Positions 49,939 to 60,805 of a DNA stretch of 64,000 nt are shown here, piece after piece (position 1 is the stretch's first letter; every line of letters begins with the position of its first letter). The stretch lies in the NCBI GenBank assembly GCA_016841205.1, contig JAENZP010000002.1, positions 1 through 64,000 of the forward strand, in the 5' to 3' direction. Source of the stretch: Desulfoscipio geothermicus. Lineage in GTDB: Bacteria > Bacillota > Desulfotomaculia > Desulfotomaculales > Desulfallaceae. Made by a program: the position numbers and the translations under genes. The notes beneath the pieces were generated by a model. It was not told where the DNA came from. It ran no database searches and saw only the letters and a program-made list of their open reading frames with translations.

Positions 49939-50508
49939 TCATTTGCCTCTCATATCACATAGCACAGGCCTTTCTTCAGCCACACAACTTCCATCTCCGC
50001 CCAACATCCAGATATCCCTTAGGGATGGCAGGATATATCCCCAAAGAACAACCCCCATTAGATTAATGGCTTTTTTCTTATAGCGGTAATAGGTTGATGG
50101 AGAAATATGATATTTCTTCCGGATTTGATCATCCGTCAATTTCTCCTTGTTAATGTAGCTGCTGGTTATGATGTTAAAATAAATCTCTCCATTGTCCGGA
50201 TGGGTCCTCAGCTTTATCAAGGCCTTGTCCACAATTTCCAGCATGCTTTTGGACTCCGCAACGTTCATAAGTCTATCTTCAATAACCTTCCTATCCCTGA
50301 TGCTGTCAAAATCATCTAGATCAAAGGATAAAAAGTCTACTAAATTTGCAATGCGTTTACTTCCAAGTTCATAGGCGGTTTCATTAACATCACAAATAGC
50401 GTCTTCCACCCGCCATACCACCTTTCGATATAGCATAAGAAGCAGCTTGGTCTTATGAAACTTATTATTATCTTTTTCCTTTATAATCAGGTTATATAAA
50501 GATTGCAT
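49939..50508 (-). CDS. ArpU/late-transcription-regulator-like protein
   Basis: A 189-residue protein. The C-terminal part (LTDDQIRKKYHISPSTYYRYKKKAINLMGVVLWGYILP) is a sigma-4-like helix-turn-helix as in phage ArpU-type late regulators; the N-terminal part is helical (FHKTKLLLMLYRKVVWRVEDAICDVNETAYELGSKRI). No other phage gene is seen in the window, so it is a lone relic or a domesticated regulator. ATG 50508 has GGGGGTG upstream and is preferred over 50541. Confidence 0.65.
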   Translation of the reverse strand: MQSLYNLIIKEKDNNKFHKTKLLLMLYRKVVWRVEDAICDVNETAYELGSKRIANLVDFLSFDLDDFDSIRDRKVIEDRLMNVAESKSMLEIVDKALIKLRTHPDNGEIYFNIITSSYINKEKLTDDQIRKKYHISPSTYYRYKKKAINLMGVVLWGYILPSLRDIWMLGGDGSCVAEERPVLCDMRGK

Positions 50509-50655
50509 CCATAACACCCCCTGTTTTTCCATTAACACCATCTCCTGGTATTATCATAATGGAACATATGTTTGGTGTCAATGTTTTTATTACGCAGCTC
50601 AAGGATGGTCTTTACTTTGACCATCCTTGACCTTTAGGGCAAAGCATTATCATGC

Positions 50656-52038
50656 TCAGTCATTGGTCCGGTTTGAATCCATAATATGAAAAATAGTTTT
50701 GGCTATATCGGTGTTGTCGATATACTTACCACGAACGGGATCGTTCTCATCCGCATATCTTTTAAATAACCCGGCAGCATCGCCTTTGGCAAAAAATGGC
50801 ACCAAGCTGTTTGTATGACTGCTACTATTCCACCGCATACCGGGTAAGTTGCCGGCACCATTGTTTATAAGATCTTTTGACGCAGGGTTGGTTCCGGGAC
50901 CGGTAAGGTAACCGGTCTCATGGTCACCGGTCACAATCAGTAGGGTTTCGCCCCAGTTGCTGTTTTGATTAACCCAGTCCACTACTGCTTCCACTGCCTT
51001 ATTAAAACTAATTTCTTCTTCAATCATGCGACCGGACTGGTTAGCGTGACCGGCCCGGTCAATTGCACCACCTTCAACCATCAGGAAGAAGCCGTCCCGG
51101 TCATTATCCAACACGTTCAGGGCGCCTCCGGTCATTTCAGCCAGGGTTGGCACATTTTCATTCATCGGAACCACATAAGGATCGGCTTTATCATTTCCAC
51201 TGCGAGACTGCTGGAGAGTTTGATAAACCTGGGGCACTCCAATAACCCTCTTAGGATTATCACCATTCATTAATTTTTCAAATTCGTCCTTGGTCTGAAT
51301 CAAAGTCCAGGGGTCGGCAATACCGTCACCATCAGCGTCCGCGCCGGCAGTTCCTGCCACCAATGCATCCCAGGTGTCCTGGCCGCCAACATAATTATAA
51401 GTATTAGCAGTATCTTGCTTCCGGCCATCGTTATCATACCAGGGGTTGCCTGCACCCATAATTACGTCGGTTGCGCTATCGTTTACCATTTCTTTAGCAA
51501 TATCTTCATAATCATGACGGGTAACGTTATGGGCTACAAAACCGGCCGGGGTGGCGTGACTGAATTCCACGCTTGTGACTACACCTGTAGCCTTACCCAG
51601 TTCTTCAGCCTGCTCAGCAGCATGCTCAACGGGATTACCGTCATTGTCCACGCCAATAGCTGTATTGTAAGTTTTTACCCCCGTAGACATGGCTGTGGCA
51701 GCGGCCGCGGAATCGGTAGCTCCTTTCTTTATATAGTTAGAATCTTTCCAGGCCAGATTGGGGTCATACGACCCAATAGAATAAGTGCTCATAGCGTATT
51801 TAGCCGGAAAATGCTCGTATACTTGACAGCCGGTCTTGCCATACTGATACATGCCGGCGGCATCGACCTGGTTATAACCACACCCGTCGCTAATCATTAC
51901 AATTATGTTTTTGGCCAAGGGTTTATCCGATATTACCAAGCCTTTTGCCAAAGCCGCATAGAGTATTACGGCAGTGAAAAGCAAAATGCCGAAAAGAACC
52001 GGGGAGATTATTATCTTTTTATGTTGATTGAATTCCAT
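50656..52038 (-). CDS. Alkaline phosphatase
   Basis: A 460-residue PhoA-family phosphomonoesterase with an N-terminal membrane anchor or signal (VLFGILLFTAVILYAALAKG). The metal and active-site motifs are complete: NIIVMISDGCGYNQ, TDSAAAATAMSTG (Ser nucleophile), FLMVEGGAIDRAGH and ETLLIVTGDHETGYL, with the late SSSHTNSLVPFF. It releases phosphate outside the cell. An inserted Asp-rich stretch (AGADADGDGIADP) looks like a calcium-binding loop. It starts at ATG behind AAAGGATT. It is monocistronic; no PhoB box was recognised. Confidence 0.93.
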   Translation of the reverse strand: MEFNQHKKIIISPVLFGILLFTAVILYAALAKGLVISDKPLAKNIIVMISDGCGYNQVDAAGMYQYGKTGCQVYEHFPAKYAMSTYSIGSYDPNLAWKDSNYIKKGATDSAAAATAMSTGVKTYNTAIGVDNDGNPVEHAAEQAEELGKATGVVTSVEFSHATPAGFVAHNVTRHDYEDIAKEMVNDSATDVIMGAGNPWYDNDGRKQDTANTYNYVGGQDTWDALVAGTAGADADGDGIADPWTLIQTKDEFEKLMNGDNPKRVIGVPQVYQTLQQSRSGNDKADPYVVPMNENVPTLAEMTGGALNVLDNDRDGFFLMVEGGAIDRAGHANQSGRMIEEEISFNKAVEAVVDWVNQNSNWGETLLIVTGDHETGYLTGPGTNPASKDLINNGAGNLPGMRWNSSSHTNSLVPFFAKGDAAGLFKRYADENDPVRGKYIDNTDIAKTIFHIMDSNRTND

Positions 52039-52220
52039 ACTTGGATAAATCCTTTCATTAACATTACGGGTTTACGGTGTTATTTGAAATATGATATGCT
52101 ATAAGATTTCAAAGATGCCATCTCGGCAGCCCTTTCCGATAAATCCATACGAATCATCTAGAAGAAACATTTATCTTTAACTTTGACTTTCTTTGACCTT
52201 GAGGATAAATTATTCACTCA

Positions 52221-52694
52221 TCAATATTTATTCTCTATTTTAATTTTGTTTTTCTTAACCAGCCTGCCGGCTACACAATACACCCCAATCCCAACAATCG
52301 CCCCGGCGCTATCAATAATTACATCCTTCACTCCCGGCCCTCTGCCGGGAACAAATATCTGATGCACTTCATCACTTGCAGCATAAAGAACACAAATCCC
52401 TATAGCTATAAGCACGCTCCGGTAACCTTTTACTCCATTTCTCCTCAGGGCGTTTGTTACCAGCACCCCAAGCACTAAATAGGCAAAGAAATGAGCATTC
52501 TTCCTTAAAATATGGTCAAGATCATCTATATTAAACTCTGCCTTTGGAGCAATTTTTTCTACTGTTTTTATAATAACCTTGGTTATTCCTTTACTTAACT
52601 GGTCGGATTGCTCTGCCACCTGGGAAGACATATTAAAAATGAGGGCCATCCAAAGAACCACAGCTGTCCAAGATAGAATTTTATTAAAAGTCAT
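52221..52694 (-). CDS. VanZ-like membrane protein
   Basis: A 157-residue VanZ family protein with four helices. Marks: WMALIFNMSSQ, LDHILRKNAHFFAYLVLGVLVTNAL and YAASDEVHQIFVPGRGPGVKDVIIDSAGAIVG. Relatives confer low-level teicoplanin resistance in enterococci, but most have unknown roles at the membrane. Start ATG 52694 follows AAAAGGA; a TTG at 52727 is possible. Confidence 0.88.
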   Translation of the reverse strand: MTFNKILSWTAVVLWMALIFNMSSQVAEQSDQLSKGITKVIIKTVEKIAPKAEFNIDDLDHILRKNAHFFAYLVLGVLVTNALRRNGVKGYRSVLIAIGICVLYAASDEVHQIFVPGRGPGVKDVIIDSAGAIVGIGVYCVAGRLVKKNKIKIENKY

Positions 52695-52933
52695 TTTGTA
52701 TAAATCCTTTTTTATTTCCTTCAACAAGAAATTATCCCTTTTCTAATTTATACAACAACTTATTCTTTGTAAATACCAAAAGCTAGTTTATACCATTATA
52801 TTAATATTTTTGCTAGAGCCTATTGCCATTTTACATAATCAAGGCCTGCGCTACATATAGTTAATGCTATTGAATAAAGGAATTGCAGGTTATGCTTTTC
52901 AAACTGAGAAGCAATCTCTTACCTCGAACATAG

Positions 52934-53047
52934 ATTATACCAGCGGACATTCCGAAAGATTTCTCTCCTCACGTTACTGATTGGCGAAAAAATAAATATG
53001 AAAGAATTCGTGGACAAGAGTTTTTGGACGACATAACTGGAAACTAA
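52934..53047 (+). pseudogene. Orphan C-terminal coding fragment
   Basis: A stop-bounded frame without a start codon reads IIPADIPKDFSPHVTDWRKN then KYERIRGQEFLDDITGN-stop, with protein-like composition. It looks like the tail of a lost gene, but I cannot name the family. It could be chance. Confidence 0.3.
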
Positions 53048-53057
53048 AATGTCTAAA

Positions 53058-53081
53058 TAGCCTGCTCCTTCGAATATATTC
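53058..53081. repeat. Shared motif near the gmd-rmd cassette, copy 1
   Basis: TAGCCTGCTCCTTCGAATAT followed by ATTC; repeated with one substitution and one deletion at 55301-55323. The two copies bracket the rmd-gmd genes. Confidence 0.6.
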
Positions 53082-53090
53082 CTTTACCTG

Positions 53091-53131
53091 AGCATATTGA
53101 TTTTCTGTTCGTCTATATCCACACAGGTAAC
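53091..53131 (-). pseudogene. Fragment of UDP-glucose dehydrogenase gene
   Basis: 41 bp matching 56655-56695 inside ugd at 39 positions. It encodes the same NAD-fold stretch (VTCVDIDEQKINML). No further similarity extends to either side, so this is a short recombination remnant. Confidence 0.75.
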
Positions 53132-53153
53132 TGCAGGTAACTGCAGGTAACTG
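53124..53153. repeat. Three tandem 10-bp repeats
   Basis: CAGGTAACTG three times in a row, growing out of the GGTAAC end of the ugd fragment and running into the REP copy. Confidence 0.85.
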
Positions 53154-53175
53154 TCAAATGTCAAGGTCTGACCCC
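53152..53175 (-). repeat. REP half-element downstream of rmd
   Basis: Exact 24-bp copy in TGTCAAATG orientation, 8 bp beyond the rmd stop, at the boundary to the debris region. Confidence 0.92.
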
Positions 53176-53183
53176 AGTACTGC

Positions 53184-55331
<2,148 letters not shown>

Positions 55332-55349
<18 letters not shown>

Positions 55350-55389
55350 TTGACACGTAGTTAAGTGTCAAATGTCAAGGTCTGACCCC
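55332..55389. repeat. REP-like hairpin, full 58-bp element
   Basis: Two perfect inverted 25-bp arms with loop GTAGTTAA, 7 bp beyond the stop of ugd and at the start of the epimerase fragment. It could act as a ugd terminator. Confidence 0.95.
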
Positions 55390-55396
55390 ATATCCC

Positions 55397-56803
55397 TTAA
55401 GCAATATACTGGCGGTGGTCCGGTTTGTGCGAGTTGCTTGACTTCAAGTCTTTATTTTCCACCACAGCCGCCCGGCCAATGGAGTAATACTCCACTCCCG
55501 CGTCCTGCATCTCAGCAATGCCGTGTATATTCCTGCCGTCATATACCAGCGGCGTGCGCATCAGTTTTGGATAGTCAACCGGCTGCACAGCTTTAATCTC
55601 GCTCCATTCGGTAAAGATAAAGCAGACATTGGCACCGGAAAGCGCTTCTTCCGGATTGTCTACATACTTGATGTTATACTCTTCCTCCGGGTACCTCTGC
55701 CTGAAATTATCACTGCCCACGGGGTCATAAGCATATACTATGGCTCCCCGCTGCAAGAGCAATGGAATATTGGCCAGAGACGGGGCCTCCCGCAAATCGT
55801 CCGTGCCGGGCTTGAAGGTCAGACCCAATACCGCCACTTTCAGGCCGTAAAAGGTAATCAGCCGGTTGGAAGCCTTCTTATATAGGAGTGTCTTCTGGTC
55901 ATTATTCACTTCAACGGCGGCGTGCACCGTGCGCAGGTTATAGCCGTGCTGCCTGGCCAGGTAATCCAGCGCTTTGGTATCCTTGGGGAAGCAGCTGCCG
56001 CCGTAGCCGATACCGGCGTTCAGAAATTTAGCGCCGATACGCTCATCAAAGGACATGCCCCTGGCCACGTCCTGGATATCCGCGCCTACCAGCTCGCAGA
56101 GGTTGGCAATGTCGTTCATATAGGATATTTTCAAAGCCAGGAAGTCATTGGCGGCGTATTTGATCATCTCCGCCGACCGCCTGCTTACCGATACAATGGG
56201 CAGGTTAAAGGGTTCGTATATTTTCATGAGCATTTCTTCAGCCCACCGGCTGTCCGTGCCGATGATAATTCTGGCCGCCTCCAGGGTATCCCGTACCGCC
56301 GTGCCCTGGGCCAGAAATTCGGGATTGCTGGCTACTTCTACTTTAACATCATGCACCAGGAAATCATGGATGAACTGCTCCACTTTGTCATTTGTGCCGA
56401 TAGGGACTGTTGATTTTACCACAACCAGGCAGTCCTTTTCGATGGTTTCCGCGATTTGCCTGGCCACGGTAGCTATGTAGGACAGGTTGGCGGAACCGTC
56501 GGGCTGCTCGGGGGTGCCGACACCAATGAAAACTGCATCGGCATCTTTGTAGGCTCTGGTGTGGTCGGTGGTATAGCTGAGCCTGCCGGCGGTGTAATTT
56601 TTCTGCATCAGTTCTTCCAAGCCTGCTTCATAGATGGGAGAAATACCGGCCTTAAGCATATTGATTTTTTGTTCGTCTATATCGACACAGGTAACCTGGT
56701 GGCCAACTTCGGCAAAGCATACGCCTGCAACCAGACCTACGTAGCCTGTGCCGGCTACTGAGATTTTGAAATTGTGGTTATTAGCCGGTTGATTAGTATC
56801 CAT
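55397..56803 (-). CDS. ugd: UDP-glucose 6-dehydrogenase
   Basis: A 468-residue enzyme that oxidises UDP-glucose to UDP-glucuronate. The NAD fold starts ISVAGTGYVGLVAGVCFAEVGH; STVPIGT, EFLAQGTAVRD and the catalytic Cys in GYGGSCFPKD are intact, as is LTFKPGTDDLREAPS in the C-terminal domain. The ATG is preceded by GCGAGGGACA. It is a single intact gene whose former downstream partner, an epimerase, survives only as a fragment. Confidence 0.95.
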   Translation of the reverse strand: MDTNQPANNHNFKISVAGTGYVGLVAGVCFAEVGHQVTCVDIDEQKINMLKAGISPIYEAGLEELMQKNYTAGRLSYTTDHTRAYKDADAVFIGVGTPEQPDGSANLSYIATVARQIAETIEKDCLVVVKSTVPIGTNDKVEQFIHDFLVHDVKVEVASNPEFLAQGTAVRDTLEAARIIIGTDSRWAEEMLMKIYEPFNLPIVSVSRRSAEMIKYAANDFLALKISYMNDIANLCELVGADIQDVARGMSFDERIGAKFLNAGIGYGGSCFPKDTKALDYLARQHGYNLRTVHAAVEVNNDQKTLLYKKASNRLITFYGLKVAVLGLTFKPGTDDLREAPSLANIPLLLQRGAIVYAYDPVGSDNFRQRYPEEEYNIKYVDNPEEALSGANVCFIFTEWSEIKAVQPVDYPKLMRTPLVYDGRNIHGIAEMQDAGVEYYSIGRAAVVENKDLKSSNSHKPDHRQYIA

Positions 56804-56916
56804 ATGCTTGTCCCTCGCTTTTGGTATATAGTATGTGGTTCCTAAACCATTTCTTATTTATTAACTCCGACTTGCCTGGCAATAATACACAAAAAGTGTG
56901 TATTGCGAGGTTAAAA

Positions 56917-57441
56917 ATGCGCGGTAAAATCATAATATTATTTATTGCTGTCCACCTGCCGCTGGTCCTGGGGATCTACCTGGGAACAGTTTTACCTGGT
57001 TACATAGAAACCCAAAAGGTCAAACAATGGCAAGCCAACTTTTTTTTAAATAATAATGAAATAATAGAAGTTCCTCAGCAGATGGAACAAAGAGAACTAG
57101 CCATCGCCCGAAAGTATCGGGCATTAATTATTGAGGTCGAAGATAACTACTACCAGGGGGTATCTAAACTTACCCGGTCCGCCTACCGAGAATACCAAGC
57201 TTTAAAAGCGAAAGACCCCAATTACTCCCCCTACTCCCTAGCCTCAAAATATTTGCCGCGTTTAAGGCTTCTGGAAAAAAATTGTGACCGGGATTTTTCC
57301 AGATATATGATACAAATGGAAAAAGAACTGCAAGCAAACTCCCTCCCTTTAGACCTAATTAAACAAGCCAGATACGCATATCAGTTAAAAAAACAGGATA
57401 TAAAAAAAGAGTTTTACAGCCGAGGGCAAAAACTTCGATAA
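56917..57441 (+). CDS. Hypothetical membrane-anchored helical protein
   Basis: A 174-residue protein with an N-terminal membrane helix (IIILFIAVHLPLVLGIYLGTVL) and a long charged, coiled-coil-like remainder (EQRELAIARKYRALIIEVEDNYYQGVSKLTRSAYREYQALK). No family recognised. ATG 56917 has GAGGT upstream; the frame start at 56821 is unsupported. It is divergent from ugd and convergent with the ABC genes, in the middle of the sugar-nucleotide cluster; a role in exopolysaccharide assembly is possible but unproven. Confidence 0.6.
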   Translation: MRGKIIILFIAVHLPLVLGIYLGTVLPGYIETQKVKQWQANFFLNNNEIIEVPQQMEQRELAIARKYRALIIEVEDNYYQGVSKLTRSAYREYQALKAKDPNYSPYSLASKYLPRLRLLEKNCDRDFSRYMIQMEKELQANSLPLDLIKQARYAYQLKKQDIKKEFYSRGQKLR

Positions 57442-57513
57442 CTAAGCCCAGGAAGGTTTATTTATATATCATATAATAACGGCTTTGCGAACTTTCATAC
57501 TATTATCCCCCAA

Positions 57514-58191
57514 TCACTTTAGTTCCTGGATTATCTGTCCATCCATCATTCTAATATTCCTGCCGCAACATTCCGCCACCCGTTGGTCGTGAGTAGCCAC
57601 CAGCACAGTTTTGCCCCTTTGGTTAAATGTCTTCAGCAGATCCATAATCTCCGCCCCAGTGGCCGAGTCCAAATTGCCCGTAGGTTCGTCGGCCAAGATC
57701 AGATCCGGGTCCAACAGAAGCGCCCGAGCAATGGCCACCCGCTGCTGCTCACCACCGGAAAGATCATCCGGCTTGCGTCTTTCCTTTCCCGCCAGGCCCA
57801 CCAGCCCGAGCAGTTCCATCGCGCGCTTCTTGTACCCGCTCCCTGAAGGGAAGGCGGGTGCCATTACATTCTTCAAAGCGCTTATAGTAGGAATCAAATA
57901 ATAAGACTGAAAAATAAAGCCGATCTTCTTCCGGCGAAATCTGCAAAGGAAAGCCTCGCCCTGTCCGGAAATTATTTTTCCTTCAAAAATAACCTCCCCG
58001 CCGTTGGGCTTGTCCAGAGCGCCCAAGAGGTTTAACAGGGTGGTTTTACCACACCCGGAAGGACCCATAAGCGCGATAAATTCACCCCTTCGAATCTCCA
58101 AGCTTTTCACGTCCAACACTTTAACCGCATGCTTATTCTTCCCGTAAACCCTGGTCAGGTTTTTCCCGGAGACCAACACATCCGGTTCCAA
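57514..58191 (-). CDS. ABC transporter ATP-binding protein (MacB/LolD type)
   Basis: A 225-residue ABC ATPase: Walker [11 protein letters not shown]-loop [12 protein letters not shown], signature [15 protein letters not shown], Walker [13 protein letters not shown] and H-loop VATHDQ. The LDSATG stretch is typical of the MacB/LolD group that works with FtsX-type permeases. The start is TTG 58191, 7 bases after GGAGGTG. The frame stays open to 58473 but overlaps the permease gene and is not protein-like there. It is cotranscribed with the permease. Confidence 0.9.
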   Translation of the reverse strand: MEPDVLVSGKNLTRVYGKNKHAVKVLDVKSLEIRRGEFIALMGPSGCGKTTLLNLLGALDKPNGGEVIFEGKIISGQGEAFLCRFRRKKIGFIFQSYYLIPTISALKNVMAPAFPSGSGYKKRAMELLGLVGLAGKERRKPDDLSGGEQQRVAIARALLLDPDLILADEPTGNLDSATGAEIMDLLKTFNQRGKTVLVATHDQRVAECCGRNIRMMDGQIIQELK

Positions 58192-58211
58192 TAATACGCA
58201 CCTCCATAGGG

Positions 58212-59399
58212 CTACACTCCCCGAAGTATCCGCACCGGCGCCACGCCCTTGGCACGCCAGGCCGGATATATCCCCCCCACTACCCCGATGAATATACCGG
58301 CCAGACCGACATAAAACGATGTCTGCCAGGTGAGGTTGGCAAAATCCAAAGCTATCAAATCCCTGGCCAAAACCAGGCCGGCGTAGCCCAAGGCCACCCC
58401 CAGAACGGCTCCAAGCAAGCTCATAACCAGAGACTCCACCATCACCAGGAAAATAATATTGGCCGGGGTCCAACCCAGCGCCTTCAGGATGCCGAACTCA
58501 CGCATGCGATTGATGACCGACAAAAGCATCACCACCATAATGGTAAGCGCCCCGGCTACCACGGCCACCACTGATACTGCGATGAGAAACCTGCCGAAGA
58601 TGTCCAATATGTCTTTAACCGGATTCAGCACTTCATTGGGCAGCACTACCTGAACTTCCGGCTTTTTGCCGGACAAATCATTCCGGATGGACTGCGCTGC
58701 AGATTCCAAATTATCGATTTTATCCACTGTTACATTAAAGGAAGATACTTTTCCATCCGGTATCCTGCCAATATCCCTGGCCAGGTGCTCAGATCCGCTG
58801 AAAGCACTGTCCAAGACCTCGTTGCCGGTCCGGTAAACACCCACAACCTTTAACTCCAGAACCTTCGCCTGTCCATTTTCCGGAACGATAAACCGGTAAA
58901 AATTTCCTATTTCATAAGGAGAATCAATAAAATTCATATACTTCTGAAGACCGGCCCCAATAATAATCTCTTTATCATCTTTAGGAGCGGCCCCTTCTAT
59001 AATTTTATTGTGAGGTATGCTGTTAACAGCTGATATATCTTCAGCTCCATATCCATACAAAGGCATGTTATATTCCACATTATAAGGGCGCATAATCGCC
59101 GATACCTGTGCATAGACCTTTTCCACGTGCGGTATGTTTTCTATGATTTCTATATAAGAAAAAGGTATCGGGGTTGTGCCCATACCCAGCAGCAAGCCAC
59201 CAAAGAGCGCATCCCTGCCGGAAATCATGATTCTATTTGAAAGATCGCCAAGGGTACGCTCAGCCCGGTTATCCATTCCTGCAACCAGAGACAAAAGGAA
59301 AGTCATTAGCGCGATACCAAAGGCTACTCCGAAAACGGCCAGCGTCACCACCGCTTTTTTACGAAAGGCGTTTTGAATTGAAAATAATAGCAAAGGCAT
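58212..59399 (-). CDS. FtsX-like ABC permease (MacB type)
   Basis: A 395-residue permease with one N-terminal helix (VVTLAVFGVAFGIALMTFLLSLVAG), a large external MacB_PCD domain (about 50-260) and three C-terminal helices (VVAVVAGALTIMVVMLLSVINRMREFGILKALGWTP ... GIFIGVVGGIYPAWRAKGVAPVRILRG). With the ATPase it forms a mechanotransmission-type complex rather than a classic importer. ATG 59399 follows GGGAG. It starts 2 bp after the PMM/PGM stop, so it shares a transcript with the sugar genes. Confidence 0.9.
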   Translation of the reverse strand: MPLLLFSIQNAFRKKAVVTLAVFGVAFGIALMTFLLSLVAGMDNRAERTLGDLSNRIMISGRDALFGGLLLGMGTTPIPFSYIEIIENIPHVEKVYAQVSAIMRPYNVEYNMPLYGYGAEDISAVNSIPHNKIIEGAAPKDDKEIIIGAGLQKYMNFIDSPYEIGNFYRFIVPENGQAKVLELKVVGVYRTGNEVLDSAFSGSEHLARDIGRIPDGKVSSFNVTVDKIDNLESAAQSIRNDLSGKKPEVQVVLPNEVLNPVKDILDIFGRFLIAVSVVAVVAGALTIMVVMLLSVINRMREFGILKALGWTPANIIFLVMVESLVMSLLGAVLGVALGYAGLVLARDLIALDFANLTWQTSFYVGLAGIFIGVVGGIYPAWRAKGVAPVRILRGV

Positions 59400-59400
59400 G

Positions 59401-60783
59401 CTAATACTCCCATTCAAAGTCTTCCACTTCAGGGAACTCAGTTAAGGCTCCTTTCATAATAGAGCAAATGCGCCGTACTCCTTCTTCAGTTTTTGCCTCG
59501 CAGCGGGCCACCAGCACAGGCTGTGTATTAGAAGCGCGCACCAGGCCCCAACCGTCGCCAAAGAGCACCCTTGCCCCGTCCACATCAACCACGGGATGTT
59601 CCCGCTTAAAACGCTTGGCCAGCCCGCTGACCACCTTAAATTTATCCCGGTCCAGGCAAGGAACTCTGGTTTCAGCCGTAGAGTAATACTTCGGTATGCC
59701 CGAGAGCATCTTTGATAGCGGCACATCTGAATTGGAGAGGACCCTAAGAAGGCGGCCGGCAGCGTAAAAGGCATCGTCAAAACCGTAAAACTCATCTGCA
59801 AAAAATATGTGCCCGGACATCTCCCCGGTAAAGACCGCTCCTACTTCCTTCATCTTGGCTTTAATTAATGAGTGACCCGTTTTATAAAAGAAAGGCTTTC
59901 CGCCGAGACGCTTCACTTCGTCCACAAGAGCCTGAGAACACTTCACTTCGATGATGGCCTCGGCTCCGGGATAACTTGGCATAATTTCCCGCCAGTAAAG
60001 ACACATCAGCATATCTCCCCAGATAATATTCCCAGTCTCATCAACCACCCCGATACGGTCCGCATCGCCATCAAAAGCAATGCCGAGATTAGCCCTCTCT
60101 TCCAGCACCGCTTTTCTCAATTCCGCCAGATTGGCCGCTTTTACCGGGTCCGGCTGGTGATTTGGAAAGCAGCCGTCGGATTCACAAAACAGCGGTATAA
60201 CCTTGCAGCCCCAGTTCTCCAATATTTTTTCAGCAAACAAGGCAGCCGTACCGTTACCACAGTCCACAGCAACCTTTAACTTTTGTGGACGAACCTGTAC
60301 TTTTTTCATCAACATATTTAAGTATGGGGTTATGGCGTCAACCATTTCAAGGCTTCCGGACCCAGCCGAAAACTCTCCGGCCAGCATCAATTCCCTGAGC
60401 TTCTGAATATCATCGCCATAAATGGTCCCGTCGCCCAGAGCCATCTTGAAACCGTTTTCATCCGGTGGATTGTGGCTGCCGGTAATCATTACCGCCGCGT
60501 CAACAGAAAAGTGGACTCTAGCATAGTAAAGCATCGGCGTAACCACCAAGCCTATATCGATCACATCGCAGCCCACATACATAAGCCCCTTTACCAGTGC
60601 GTCCCGCAAGCGTTCGGAACTGAGACGATTGTCCCTCCCCACCAGTACTTTATATGAACCCTTTTGCATAGCTACAGATCCAAAAGCTTTACCTAAAAGC
60701 ATTACAACCTCATCAGTAAGGTCCTGTTCAGCTACGCCCCGAATATCATACTGGCGAAAAATATGTTCATTAGCAGCTACCAT
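59401..60783 (-). CDS. Phosphomannomutase/phosphoglucomutase
   Basis: A 460-residue alpha-D-phosphohexomutase that interconverts hexose 6- and 1-phosphates. The phosphoserine loop is MITGSHNPP, the metal loop AFDGDADRIG, the sugar loop GEMSGHIFF, and the phosphate loop RASNTQPVL. With the two downstream-related ManC genes it should supply mannose 1-phosphate (AlgC/ManB type). ATG 60783 has GGAGG seven bases upstream. It is transcribed after manC and before the ABC pair. Confidence 0.94.
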   Translation of the reverse strand: MVAANEHIFRQYDIRGVAEQDLTDEVVMLLGKAFGSVAMQKGSYKVLVGRDNRLSSERLRDALVKGLMYVGCDVIDIGLVVTPMLYYARVHFSVDAAVMITGSHNPPDENGFKMALGDGTIYGDDIQKLRELMLAGEFSAGSGSLEMVDAITPYLNMLMKKVQVRPQKLKVAVDCGNGTAALFAEKILENWGCKVIPLFCESDGCFPNHQPDPVKAANLAELRKAVLEERANLGIAFDGDADRIGVVDETGNIIWGDMLMCLYWREIMPSYPGAEAIIEVKCSQALVDEVKRLGGKPFFYKTGHSLIKAKMKEVGAVFTGEMSGHIFFADEFYGFDDAFYAAGRLLRVLSNSDVPLSKMLSGIPKYYSTAETRVPCLDRDKFKVVSGLAKRFKREHPVVDVDGARVLFGDGWGLVRASNTQPVLVARCEAKTEEGVRRICSIMKGALTEFPEVEDFEWEY

Positions 60784-60805
60784 ATAAATTCCTCCGTGTT
60801 CGGTT

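Larger units (their letters stand above)
52728..53183. other. Intergenic region filled with gene debris
   Basis: 456 bp without an intact gene. It contains an orphan C-terminal coding fragment (52934-53047), a motif shared with 55301 (53058-53081), a 41-bp piece of ugd (53091-53131), a 10-bp triplet repeat (53124-53153) and a REP copy (53152-53175). Confidence 0.7.

Noticed and set aside
53124-53153. Replication-origin iterons
   Set aside because: Only three 10-bp units, no replication gene nearby, and the repeat grows out of a ugd fragment.
55372-55596. Reading frame starting MSRSDPIS on the plus strand
   Set aside because: The ATG comes from the REP element and the rest is antisense to ugd; no protein-like features.
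57514-58473. Full-length 319-codon frame of the ABC ATPase
   Set aside because: The first 94 codons overlap the permease gene and are not protein-like; the TTG at 58191 has a strong ribosome binding site.
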